Source: Acidobacteriota bacterium
GTDB taxonomy: Bacteria; Acidobacteriota; Blastocatellia; Pyrinomonadales; Pyrinomonadaceae
DNA length: 7,846 bases
Assembly: GCA_003222855.1 (NCBI GenBank)
Contig: QHXH01000128.1
Location: forward strand, 1 to 7,846
Reading direction: 5' to 3'
Positions 1 through 6,499 of this stretch are shown one piece after another; positions within the stretch are counted from its first letter, which is position 1; each line of letters begins with the position of its first letter. The notes beneath the pieces are model-generated. The model made no database searches, had not been told where the DNA came from, and saw nothing but the letters and a program-made list of their open reading frames with translations. Position numbers and translations under genes: made by a program.

Positions 1-584
1 TGCCACAGAAATAAGATCGCGAACAGCACCCAGGCCGCGACATCAATCTCGCCGCGCGCAGCGGTCCATCCCATCAGCGGCGGCATTGCTCCGGGAAATG
101 CGCCGAGCGCAGTCGACAGCGACGTCCGCGTTTTAAGCGGCGTGTAAACGAATAGATAGCCGGCGATCACCGTCAGTCCCAGCAGGGCCGTCAGTACATT
201 AACAAACAGAGCGAGATAAGCCTCAGCCATCAAAGTGAGCGTCACGCCGAACCATAATGCTTCGAAAGGAAACAAGCGTCCTGACGGCAAGGGTCGATCG
301 GCAGTGCGGCGCATCAATGCATCCAGGTCGCGCTCCATGAACTGATTCAGCGTGGCAATGCCGGATGACAGCAAGGCAATTCCGATCAGCGCGTGCGCGA
401 ACAGCAGATAGTTCACTGTTCCGATTGAACCCAGACAGAAACCTGCGGCCGAAGTAAGAACGATAAGGAAGGTTATGCGGGGCTTAGTGAGTTCAAGATA
501 GGCTGCCATCCTCGCCTTCGCAGTCGCGGGGGCAACCGCCTCAGCAGCCGTTGACGAATGGATCGATATCGCAGCAGTCTTCAT
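1..584 (-). CDS. ctaB: Protoheme IX farnesyltransferase (heme O synthase), 5' part; runs off left edge
   Basis: This is a UbiA-family membrane prenyltransferase that adds a farnesyl group to protoheme IX to make heme O, the precursor of heme A. I translated the minus strand from ATG at 582-584 and got 194 codons with no stop before the edge; family members are about 300 residues. Signatures seen are TKPRIT near residue 33, the prenyl-diphosphate/Mg site NQFMERDLD (residues 80-88) followed by RRTADRPLPSGR, and the second conserved stretch YTPLKTRT (147-154) with GAFPGAMPPLMGW (161-173). Several hydrophobic segments lie between them (about 37-55, 60-77, 110-128, 131-147). The first Asp of the usual N-x3-D-x3-D motif is Glu84, as in many homologues. 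It lies directly downstream of ctaA, which uses its product. A weak AGGGA 11 nt before the ATG is the only ribosome-binding candidate. Function is confident; the C-terminus is not in view. Confidence 0.95.
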   Translation of the reverse strand, partial: MKTAAISIHSSTAAEAVAPATAKARMAAYLELTKPRITFLIVLTSAAGFCLGSIGTVNYLLFAHALIGIALLSSGIATLNQFMERDLDALMRRTADRPLPSGRLFPFEALWFGVTLTLMAEAYLALFVNVLTALLGLTVIAGYLFVYTPLKTRTSLSTALGAFPGAMPPLMGWTAARGEIDVAAWVLFAILFLW

Positions 585-593
585 TAAGTTTAG

Positions 594-757
594 ATTCCCT
601 CTCGCATTGGGAGAGGGTAAGGGTGAGGGCCTGGAGCGGTTTCCCTCGCCCGAGTCTTGATTTCGTCTCTGGCCATCCTGCGCTCGGGAAGCGGCTTAGT
701 TGCTGACCGCCGCCAGCTATGGCCTCAGCCCGGCCCTCTCCTAAAGTAAGAGGGAAA
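594..757. repeat. Inverted pair of small palindromic repeats filling the ctaA-ctaB gap
   Basis: The 173-bp gap holds no gene. A unit at about 595-632 contains the hairpin CCCTCTC (597-603) / GAGAGGG (611-617) followed by TAAGGGTGAGGGCC. A related unit in opposite orientation lies at about 718-756, with CCCTCT (734-739) / AGAGGG (749-754) next to a diverged GGCCTCAGCCCGG. The two units match each other as an imperfect inverted repeat of about 36 nt. Between them is a shorter inverted pair, CCCGAG (649-654) / CTCGGG (683-688), so the whole gap could fold as one nested structure. The pattern resembles dispersed REP-type palindromes. In ctaB mRNA this region would be the leader, and the outer edge of the left unit contributes the AGGGA upstream of the ctaB start. 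Confidence 0.65.
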
Positions 758-1663
758 TTAAGCGGGAGCTAATCTGTATTCATTACGGCCGCTGCGCAAA
801 CTTCGGAACACTCTTAAAGTCATTACGATTGCCGCGGCAAAAACCAGCGCGCCGCAGGCAACGTGGGCCACCGTTATCGCAATCATTGGGTTGAGCGGCT
901 GGGGATCGTACGGTGACCTCATGCGGGTGACGTAAGCAGCCAAACCCAGACCTAACTGCACAACCAACAGAGCCGCTGCGATCTTCGCAGGTTTCGCTAA
1001 CCAGCTTTGGCCTCGATGGCGCAACAGGACGAGAGCGACGGTCGTGCCCAAAAACAGCGTCACCACCACTGCTCCGCAAATGTGAGCAACCAAAAGCGGC
1101 GTGGGCAACGCCTGGTCCCACGTCGCAGAGTGTCGCAGCGTCGCGCCTAACACCAGTTGAGTCAGGATCACCGCCAGGCTGGCGACGCACATCGGCCGCA
1201 GCGATGCACCGTCGGGTTCAATCGTCAGCGGCTCCAACCACGCTCGCGACGTAGACACGGCGAGGCTAACCGTAATGAGAAAGAACAACTGCGCCAGTGT
1301 TGCATGCGCGGCCGAGACGATCAGGGGCAGATTCAACTTGACAGTCAATCCACCCAGAAGTCCCTGCGCCACAACCGCACCCAACGCGCTCCAACCCAGG
1401 CGTCTGACCCAGGCCCGAGGCTCACGAACCTGAATGTAAATCGCCAATGCGATCGTCAGCAGCCCGACGGCCGTCGCTACCAGGCGGTGCCCGTGTTCCC
1501 AAAACAGGTTGCCGACCATTTTGGGAAACACTTGGCCGTTTGAGAGTGGCCAATCAGAGGTCGCCAGCCCGGCATCATGGCTCGTCACATTCGCGCCGGC
1601 AATAATGAGAAAGAACGTCGCGCACGCCACAAACACGGCGAAGCGGTGAACACCCTTGGACAT
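758..1663 (-). CDS. ctaA: Heme A synthase (CtaA/Cox15)
   Basis: This integral membrane enzyme oxidises the C8 methyl of heme O to a formyl group, giving heme A for aa3-type oxidases. The 301-residue protein is of normal length and has about eight hydrophobic helices in two similar halves, as in the family. Numbered from the ATG, the conserved start VTSHDAGLATSDWP is followed by EHGHR (Glu56, His57, His59). The other haem-ligand histidines fall where expected: AAHA (His120), VAHICG (His194) and VAHVACG (His267). The loop after DWP has no cysteine, so the Cys pair of the Bacillus-type enzyme is absent. I chose ATG at 1661-1663. An in-frame TTG at 1667-1669 (two residues longer) is a real alternative, because GGAAG sits about 8 nt before it. 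It lies about 97 nt downstream of the copper-type lipoprotein gene and 173 nt before ctaB, giving the two-step heme A pathway in one unit. Confidence 0.95.
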   Translation of the reverse strand: MSKGVHRFAVFVACATFFLIIAGANVTSHDAGLATSDWPLSNGQVFPKMVGNLFWEHGHRLVATAVGLLTIALAIYIQVREPRAWVRRLGWSALGAVVAQGLLGGLTVKLNLPLIVSAAHATLAQLFFLITVSLAVSTSRAWLEPLTIEPDGASLRPMCVASLAVILTQLVLGATLRHSATWDQALPTPLLVAHICGAVVVTLFLGTTVALVLLRHRGQSWLAKPAKIAAALLVVQLGLGLAAYVTRMRSPYDPQPLNPMIAITVAHVACGALVFAAAIVMTLRVFRSLRSGRNEYRLAPA

Positions 1664-1686
1664 TTTCAATTGCCAGTCTTCCCAGC

Positions 1687-1760
1687 GGCCTTTGGTCTTC
1701 GGCTTTTGGTCTTTGAAAAACGGTCTCTCTCAAAGATCTAAGACCGAAGTCCCCAAGACC
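1687..1760. repeat. Foldback of GGTCTTN heptamer repeats between lipoprotein gene and ctaA
   Basis: Four tandem 7-mers read GGCCTTT, GGTCTTC, GGCTTTT, GGTCTTT at 1687-1714. The opposite arm (about 1730-1760) carries diverged heptamers of the same kind on the other strand. The arms pair around a short AT-rich loop: TTTGA at 1712-1716 with TCAAA at 1730-1734, extending outward with mismatches and one bulge to about 30 bp. The outer end touches the TAG stop codon of the lipoprotein gene (1760-1762). It has no clean U-tract directly after the stem, so I do not call it an intrinsic terminator. It could stabilise the 3' end of the upstream message or be a heptamer-type repeat element. Confidence 0.7.
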
Positions 1761-2584
1761 TAATGCTTTTGCAGCATCGGAAACTCGATCGCTTCGACCA
1801 CCGGCCACGAGCTCGGCCGACCCAATGCGGTCGCGCCAAACGAGAAGTCTGCTTTGCCTGCTCCGCTCGCCGCAACCGTCACTTCCATCTTCTGTTCAGT
1901 GCCGTTGGCTCCGCCTTCATGCCACGCCACAACCGTGTACTTACCCGGCGGCACGCCTTTAATCGAATAGCTTCCGTCTTCCGCGGTCACCGCAAAGAAC
2001 GGATGCTTCGATACGCCTACATACGACTTCATCCACGGATGCTGATTGCACTTCACCGGAACCAGCACTTCAGCACGCGCGAGTTTATTGTTCTTGGGCT
2101 GGAAATGAATGTTATGCGTCGTCGGATCGCTGTTCGTGATCGTGATCGGTTCATTGACGACGACGCCAAGAACGTGCGGCTTGTAATGACAACCATTCTG
2201 ATCGAGCGTCGCCGACGCAGGCATATTGGGCCAACCGCCGTAGTCGCCTACTTTGCTGCCATCAGCCAGCGTCCCATCTTTGATATAGACGTAAGTGTTG
2301 GCCAGCTTGCCGTCTTTCACGACCCAATCTTCGGTGGCCAGGGTTGGGCTTTTCGACGCGCAGACCGGATCGGCTGAGGTGTCGATCTTTTTCGCTTCCG
2401 GCGCCGCGCCATTGTACGCGACCACTCCGGAGATCGTTCCTTCCTTACCTGTGGCTTTGTAGACCTTGCCGGTTTCGTCTGTCTTCCCTTCGTCACCGCC
2501 GGATGGCGTGCATGATGATGCGAGCGAAAGCAGACTCAGTGCGGCGATCAATCCCAGCCACAATCGTGCGTTTTTACTCAACAT
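1760..2584 (-). CDS. Lipoprotein with cupredoxin-like Cu site and carboxypeptidase-regulatory-like segment
   Basis: This 274-residue exported protein probably takes part in electron transfer or copper handling on the outer face of the membrane. The N-terminus has basic residues, a hydrophobic core (8-22) and Cys25 in an ASSC context, an acceptable but not perfect lipobox. Residues 49-60 (TISGVVAYNG) begin a beta-rich domain. ITNSDPTTHNIH (149-160) and CNQHPWM (179-185) supply His157, Cys179, His182 and Met185, the ligand set expected for type 1 copper. EDGSYSIKGVPPGKYTVVAWHE (202-223, split here as EDGSYSIKG and VPPGKYTVVAWHE) is typical of carboxypeptidase-regulatory-like beta sandwiches. 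The start is supported by a strong GGAGG at 2594-2598. Position between the octahaem cytochrome and ctaA suggests a carrier or partner between the bc-type complex and an oxidase, which is inference. Family resemblance is firm; substrate and redox role are not shown. Confidence 0.85.
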   Translation of the reverse strand: MLSKNARLWLGLIAALSLLSLASSCTPSGGDEGKTDETGKVYKATGKEGTISGVVAYNGAAPEAKKIDTSADPVCASKSPTLATEDWVVKDGKLANTYVYIKDGTLADGSKVGDYGGWPNMPASATLDQNGCHYKPHVLGVVVNEPITITNSDPTTHNIHFQPKNNKLARAEVLVPVKCNQHPWMKSYVGVSKHPFFAVTAEDGSYSIKGVPPGKYTVVAWHEGGANGTEQKMEVTVAASGAGKADFSFGATALGRPSSWPVVEAIEFPMLQKH

Positions 2585-2592
2585 GTATTGAG

Positions 2593-2598
2593 TCCTCC
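2593..2598 (-). promoter_or_regulatory. Strong Shine-Dalgarno of the copper-type lipoprotein gene
   Basis: On the minus strand GGAGGA lies 8 nt before the ATG at 2584. It is the clearest ribosome-binding site in the window and fixes the start. It suggests this gene can be translated independently of the upstream cytochrome gene, from which it is separated by about 300 bp. Confidence 0.8.
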
Positions 2599-2640
2599 AA
2601 ACTTAAGATACCTTCTGAATTTGAAATCAAGCATACCTTA

Positions 2641-2654
2641 GTTGCCGCGGCAAC
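2641..2654. promoter_or_regulatory. Perfect 14-bp palindrome upstream of the lipoprotein gene
   Basis: GTTGCCGCGGCAAC is a perfect 14-bp palindrome, 57 bp upstream of the lipoprotein ATG. Its symmetry and position fit an operator for a dimeric regulator, but it could also be another small repeat like those in the other gaps. No regulator is visible in the window to pair with it. Confidence 0.35.
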
Positions 2655-2709
2655 GGGTAGCCATAAAACTTAATGGCAGTGGTTCAATTTCGAAAACGAA
2701 GCTCCGCTT

Positions 2710-2837
2710 TACTGGGAGCGCGGGCGCCCTCGCCCGCACTGAGCGCGTCGCGCGAAGATTCAGTTTCACAAAATTTACCTGGCATTGAGAAGCATCGTTT
2801 TCGGCTCGGGCGGGCGAGGGCGCCCGCGCTCCCAGTA
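2710..2837. repeat. 128-bp MITE-like element with perfect 28-bp inverted ends
   Basis: The left arm (2710-2737, beginning TACTGGGAGCGCGGGC) is the exact reverse complement of the right arm (2810-2837, ending GCCCGCGCTCCCAGTA), with 28 of 28 bases paired. Each arm contains the 8-bp palindrome GGGCGCCC. The 72-bp interior (2738-2809) is more AT-rich in its middle and has no believable gene. I see no target-site duplication: the flanks are CTTT on the left and GCAA on the right. The unit occupies most of the 296-bp gap between the octahaem cytochrome and the lipoprotein gene. It looks like a non-autonomous foldback/REP-pair element. I recall similar GC-rich ends in acidobacterial intergenic regions, but this is unverified. 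Confidence 0.8.
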
Positions 2838-2880
2838 GCAAGTAGCCCAAGCTCCTCAAATAGAACCACTACCCCCTCAA

Positions 2881-5800
2881 TCAACTCTTAACAAAGTGAT
2901 GGTTGCGCCGCGATTGATGATGACTCAGGCGGTCGCGCGCGCTGCCCCTTCGATAACGGCTTACCTGTTCCCGGCTATTAGATCTCTTATTATTACGTCC
3001 TGTCTTTTGCGCGGCCGGCGCAGCGGTCGCAGGCGCCTTCGCCGGCGCGGGCGAAGCAGACAACAACTTTCGTTGCTCATCCGGCGTCATCATAAACATG
3101 TATCGCACCAGCAGCCGCGCATGATCATCATGATAGTTGGCCACATCCGAAGGTGGATTAGGCAGATTGACTACCCATCGGTCCTGATCCTTCTTGAACA
3201 GACCGGTTGGCATCGCCGTGCCGGGCGCAATCTGCGCCGGATCCAGCAGCCAACGGAAAGTCCAATCGGGCTTCAGCCGCTGTGAAGCAAGCAGGAAGTT
3301 TGGCGCGATCGCCTTCGCGTCATGCGCCGGCTCGCCCGTGATGTGACACTTCAAACAAGGGGTGCCGGAAACGAAAATGTTGCGCGCGATTGACCTCTCC
3401 GATTCGGTCAAAGGCGTCATCGGCTCCTTAACATAAGGATCGTTCTGAGACGATACCGCCATGAAGAAGCGCACCAACATGCGCAGTTCGTTCGGCGAGA
3501 AGTTGAACGTCGGCATGTGTACCTGGATGTAGGGCCGGACCCCGTTGCGGTTCGCGCCCCATTGCGGTTGCAACCTGCCGCCCGTCTGATCGTTTGTTTT
3601 CGACACCGCCTCTCCAGTGGGCTTCGCGCCCGGCGATGCACTCGCGTTCGGCGATGCGCCAGCGTTGGGTGATGACGTGGCCGCTGCAGCGGTTGACGAT
3701 GTTGCCGGCTTCTCGCCCGGTTGCATTAGCGATGGATCTTTCAGGAACCGCATCAACCAATCAGGATCGACGCGCGCGCCTTCGCTCGTCAGCATCGGAG
3801 GCAGAAACTCTTTCTGGTTCGCATAAAACGGCAGCGAGCTCAATACACTGCCGGTTGTCATGGCGGGGTCACCGGTATTCACATAGACGCTCATGCGCTG
3901 GCCGGGCTGCAACACGTGACAGCCCATGCAGTTGTACTTCTTGATAATCCACCAGCCGTTCTGAACATCCTGCCGGCGCGAATCCTGCGGGTTATAAAAC
4001 AGTGAAGCCGGAACATTCGCGCCCTCAGCTCCCAGGCTGCCGAGCAAAAGCGTCGCCAAACTCGTGCGCCATTCTTCAGTCAGGTAGGGCTTCGGCATGC
4101 GCAGACGATCCTTAGGCTCGAGATATTGCGACTTGCCGCGATCGTAGATCGAAGGATCGCTTAACTTGTGTTCGAAGAAGCCGCGGTGGTTGTACCACTC
4201 TTGTTCTTTGTCTTTCGGATGAAGTTTGAGCGGGTCGCGGCCGTACTCCGCGTCCTGGGTTAACAAAGCAAAGTCCAGCCGCTCGAGCGGCGTGGCGCCT
4301 TCCGTCGTCAACTCCTTGCCGATGCGCTGCTCTTCTTCGAAGCCCTTGATTTCATGACAACCCGCGCAACCGTACTGCTTGATCTCGGCCTTGCCTTCCT
4401 CGGCCAGTTTCGGATCGTCCATGTAAGAAGCATCCGGGTACGATGGCGGCGATGAAAGTGAGAAGAGATAAGTTGCGACGTCGCGCGCGTCCTGTTCAGA
4501 CAGGCGCAGGTTCGGCATCACGGTCATGTTCTGGACCTGAAGTTCCGAGCCGTCGTTCGGCGACTTTGAGTGCAGGTCGGTATCGAACAGAAATGGCAGG
4601 CCGTGTTTGGCGTAATCTTCCGGCGTCAGGTCGCGATGTTCTTGATACGAGTAGGGGGCCCAACGTTCGCGCGGGTTGTAGATCCAACGAACGATGTAAT
4701 CGTAATTCGCCTTCTCGCCGACGCGGGTAAGGTTCGCGGCGAACGTGCCGCCAATCTTTTGGTCTTCCTCGCCGATCGAATGGCAGGCCAGACAGCCGCG
4801 TGACTCAAACAATTCTTTGCCGTGATTCTTGTCGCCCTGCGCCTGCGCGGGAGCCTTGCCGTCGAACCCGTTTTGCCAAAGATAAGCGGCCACGGCTTTC
4901 AGATCGTCATCACCATCTTCGTCGACTGAGAAACGCCAGAACGTGGGCATCTTCGTCCCGGGCCGAAACGCCTGCGGATCTTTCAGCCAGACAGGAATCC
5001 ATTCCTGACGCAGTTTGAGCCGCACGTCCTTCAGATTCGGGCCGATCTTCTTTTGATCCTGCTGGAGGTAGCGCGTCTGCAAATTCAATTCGTCGATGCG
5101 CGCCGCTAGTTGGCTGTTCTGGACGCGCAGCGAATCCGCGTGGGCCAGGAGCCTTTGCACTTCCGCATCATCGCTGGCGTTCGCGCTGCTGTCGGTATCC
5201 AGTTTCGCTTGTCGTTCGTTCGCGGAAATCTGATCCTGGAGCTGCGAAATCTGCTGTCGGGCATTCGTCAGCGCGTCCGCTTCTCGATCGAAAGCTTCCA
5301 TGCGATGACAGCCCATGCAGCCGCGCTGATAAAAAAGATCCTTGCCCAGATTGAGTGTGTCCGCGCCCTGGGTTACGCGATCGTTTGCATGGCACATCTG
5401 GCATCCCGCTTCGGTGTTCTCTTTATGAAACAGCGGGTGCAGCCAGAATGGATTTTGGCCATGCGCTTTCACGACGCTGGTCGTGGCGCGGCCGTTACCG
5501 CCGTGACAAGCCGAACAGCCGAACTTCTCAGGATTGTGAATTTGCAGGAGTTCTTTGCGAGGGTGACTGACAAAAGCGTTCGCCAAATCGTCCAGCTTCT
5601 TCTTGCCAGGGCCGGCGGGCGACATATCGGTCGCGTTTATTGTGAGCGGCTCGCGCGTCCCCAGATGACAAATCTCGCAACGGTCTACGATCGAAAACTC
5701 GTTGACGTTGATTTGATGGCCGAGAATTGTGTAGTCGAACGAGTTCTGGTTCTTCCGAATCAGATCGTCAATGTTCTTTTGCGGCAGCAGGCTGACATGG

Positions 5801-6486
5801 TTCTTCAGATATTCATCGCGTCTCTTCGCGAACTCGGTTGGCTCTTTGAGCAACTCCGCTTTTTCACCGAGGACTTTCGCCTTCTCATCGCGGAGATCGT
5901 TGAAAGTCTTTTCCAGCTCGTCATACTTCATTTTTCGCCGCGCAAGCTTTCCGCTGTCGTCAGGCATTTCGAAGTTCACGAGTTCGTTTAGCTTTGAATC
6001 ACGCTGGCGCTTGTAATAGCGGTGCCATAGACTGCCCTCGCGCGCAGTCTCCAACTTGAACGTGAGCACCACGATGCGGCCGCGCTGGTTCTGAAACGGC
6101 TCAGTAACAGCGTCGAGCTTTGCCTGAATCGCGGCGACCTGTTTGTCTTTCTCGGCAATGTCGGCTTTGACTTTATCGAGAGAAGCAGTTGCTTCGTCGG
6201 CGAGTTGCTGGTACTCAGGAGTCTCTTTTACTTCGGCTTCGGATTTGCCGGCGTCTTTACGAATACTTTTCAGATAAGCGGTGTAGCGTCTGACGAACTC
6301 CTGCTGCATTCCCTTCCACGGACGCTGGCCGAAGCCTTCGTCATAGAGGGCCCAACCCGTGCAGAGCATCAATAATACGGTGCTGATGAGGATGATCGCG
6401 CTGGTCGATCGGCTGGCAATCGGATCGCGTTGCGGCCCCGATTCTTTTCTTACCAGCGATTCGATCGATTCCTGAGATTCAGCCAC
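2881..6486 (-). CDS. Octahaem membrane-anchored cytochrome c of a bc-type complex
   Basis: This protein probably receives electrons from the cytochrome b/Rieske part of a quinol-oxidising complex, replacing cytochrome c1 or f, and acts on the outer face of the membrane. I chose GTG at 6484-6486 (1201 residues) because AGGAA lies 8 nt upstream; a TTG at 6546 would add 20 unconvincing residues. One transmembrane helix (about 28-48) is followed by GQRPWKG and long coiled-coil-like helices (about 90-130 and 180-225). CxxCH sites begin at 270, 324, 362, 390, 565, 707, 853 and 1044. The first three are clustered and rich in extra His, as in bis-His multihaem modules. The last five look like class I cytochrome domains, with Met-Pro candidates for the distal ligand at Met513, 657, 797, 991 and 1092. 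Haem domain 4 contains a helical-hairpin insert (398-480), and haem domain 7 an Ala/Ser/Pro linker (926-984). The Arg/Ser-rich C-terminus may be a frameshift product. It follows the cytochrome b gene by 90 nt. Confidence 0.9.
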   Translation of the reverse strand: MAESQESIESLVRKESGPQRDPIASRSTSAIILISTVLLMLCTGWALYDEGFGQRPWKGMQQEFVRRYTAYLKSIRKDAGKSEAEVKETPEYQQLADEATASLDKVKADIAEKDKQVAAIQAKLDAVTEPFQNQRGRIVVLTFKLETAREGSLWHRYYKRQRDSKLNELVNFEMPDDSGKLARRKMKYDELEKTFNDLRDEKAKVLGEKAELLKEPTEFAKRRDEYLKNHVSLLPQKNIDDLIRKNQNSFDYTILGHQINVNEFSIVDRCEICHLGTREPLTINATDMSPAGPGKKKLDDLANAFVSHPRKELLQIHNPEKFGCSACHGGNGRATTSVVKAHGQNPFWLHPLFHKENTEAGCQMCHANDRVTQGADTLNLGKDLFYQRGCMGCHRMEAFDREADALTNARQQISQLQDQISANERQAKLDTDSSANASDDAEVQRLLAHADSLRVQNSQLAARIDELNLQTRYLQQDQKKIGPNLKDVRLKLRQEWIPVWLKDPQAFRPGTKMPTFWRFSVDEDGDDDLKAVAAYLWQNGFDGKAPAQAQGDKNHGKELFESRGCLACHSIGEEDQKIGGTFAANLTRVGEKANYDYIVRWIYNPRERWAPYSYQEHRDLTPEDYAKHGLPFLFDTDLHSKSPNDGSELQVQNMTVMPNLRLSEQDARDVATYLFSLSSPPSYPDASYMDDPKLAEEGKAEIKQYGCAGCHEIKGFEEEQRIGKELTTEGATPLERLDFALLTQDAEYGRDPLKLHPKDKEQEWYNHRGFFEHKLSDPSIYDRGKSQYLEPKDRLRMPKPYLTEEWRTSLATLLLGSLGAEGANVPASLFYNPQDSRRQDVQNGWWIIKKYNCMGCHVLQPGQRMSVYVNTGDPAMTTGSVLSSLPFYANQKEFLPPMLTSEGARVDPDWLMRFLKDPSLMQPGEKPATSSTAAAATSSPNAGASPNASASPGAKPTGEAVSKTNDQTGGRLQPQWGANRNGVRPYIQVHMPTFNFSPNELRMLVRFFMAVSSQNDPYVKEPMTPLTESERSIARNIFVSGTPCLKCHITGEPAHDAKAIAPNFLLASQRLKPDWTFRWLLDPAQIAPGTAMPTGLFKKDQDRWVVNLPNPPSDVANYHDDHARLLVRYMFMMTPDEQRKLLSASPAPAKAPATAAPAAQKTGRNNKRSNSREQVSRYRRGSARDRLSHHQSRRNHHFVKS

Positions 6487-6494
6487 AGTTATGA

Positions 6495-6499
6495 TTCCT
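6495..6499 (-). promoter_or_regulatory. Shine-Dalgarno deciding the GTG start of the octahaem cytochrome
   Basis: On the minus strand AGGAA sits 8 nt before GTG at 6486, whereas the longer TTG start at 6546 has no comparable site and would run through the hairpin repeats. The site directly adjoins the 3' foot of a perfect 8-bp hairpin (6503-6522), so folding of that hairpin could affect ribosome access. Confidence 0.7.

Noticed and set aside
594..757. Riboswitch or CRISPR-like array before ctaB
   Set aside because: There are only two diverged units in opposite orientation and no regular spacers; no known riboswitch core is recognisable.
1687..1760. Intrinsic terminator between the lipoprotein gene and ctaA
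   Set aside because: There is a long foldback, but the stem has mismatches, and the only T run is in the loop and not after the stem, so terminator is not the best reading.
1763..2377. Plus-strand open frame (204 codons) opposite the copper-type lipoprotein
   Set aside because: Its product is rich in Arg and His with no coherent motif, as expected for an antisense shadow; the minus-strand gene has a signal peptide, metal ligands and a strong ribosome site.
2600..2640. Possible promoter (TTGATT and TATCTT on the minus strand) before the lipoprotein gene
   Set aside because: The spacing between the two boxes is about 14 bp, too short for a standard sigma-70 promoter, and the region is AT-rich enough to give such matches by chance.
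2638..2891. Small open frames on both strands across the MITE-like element, with GARAPSPA-type translations
   Set aside because: They are simply the 28-bp GC-rich arms read in frame, on both strands, with no conserved core or ribosome site.
5110..5991. Long open frame on the plus strand (293 codons) opposite the octahaem cytochrome
   Set aside because: It lies wholly antisense to a gene with clear haem motifs, shows no domain I recognise, and reflects the codon bias of the real gene on the other strand.
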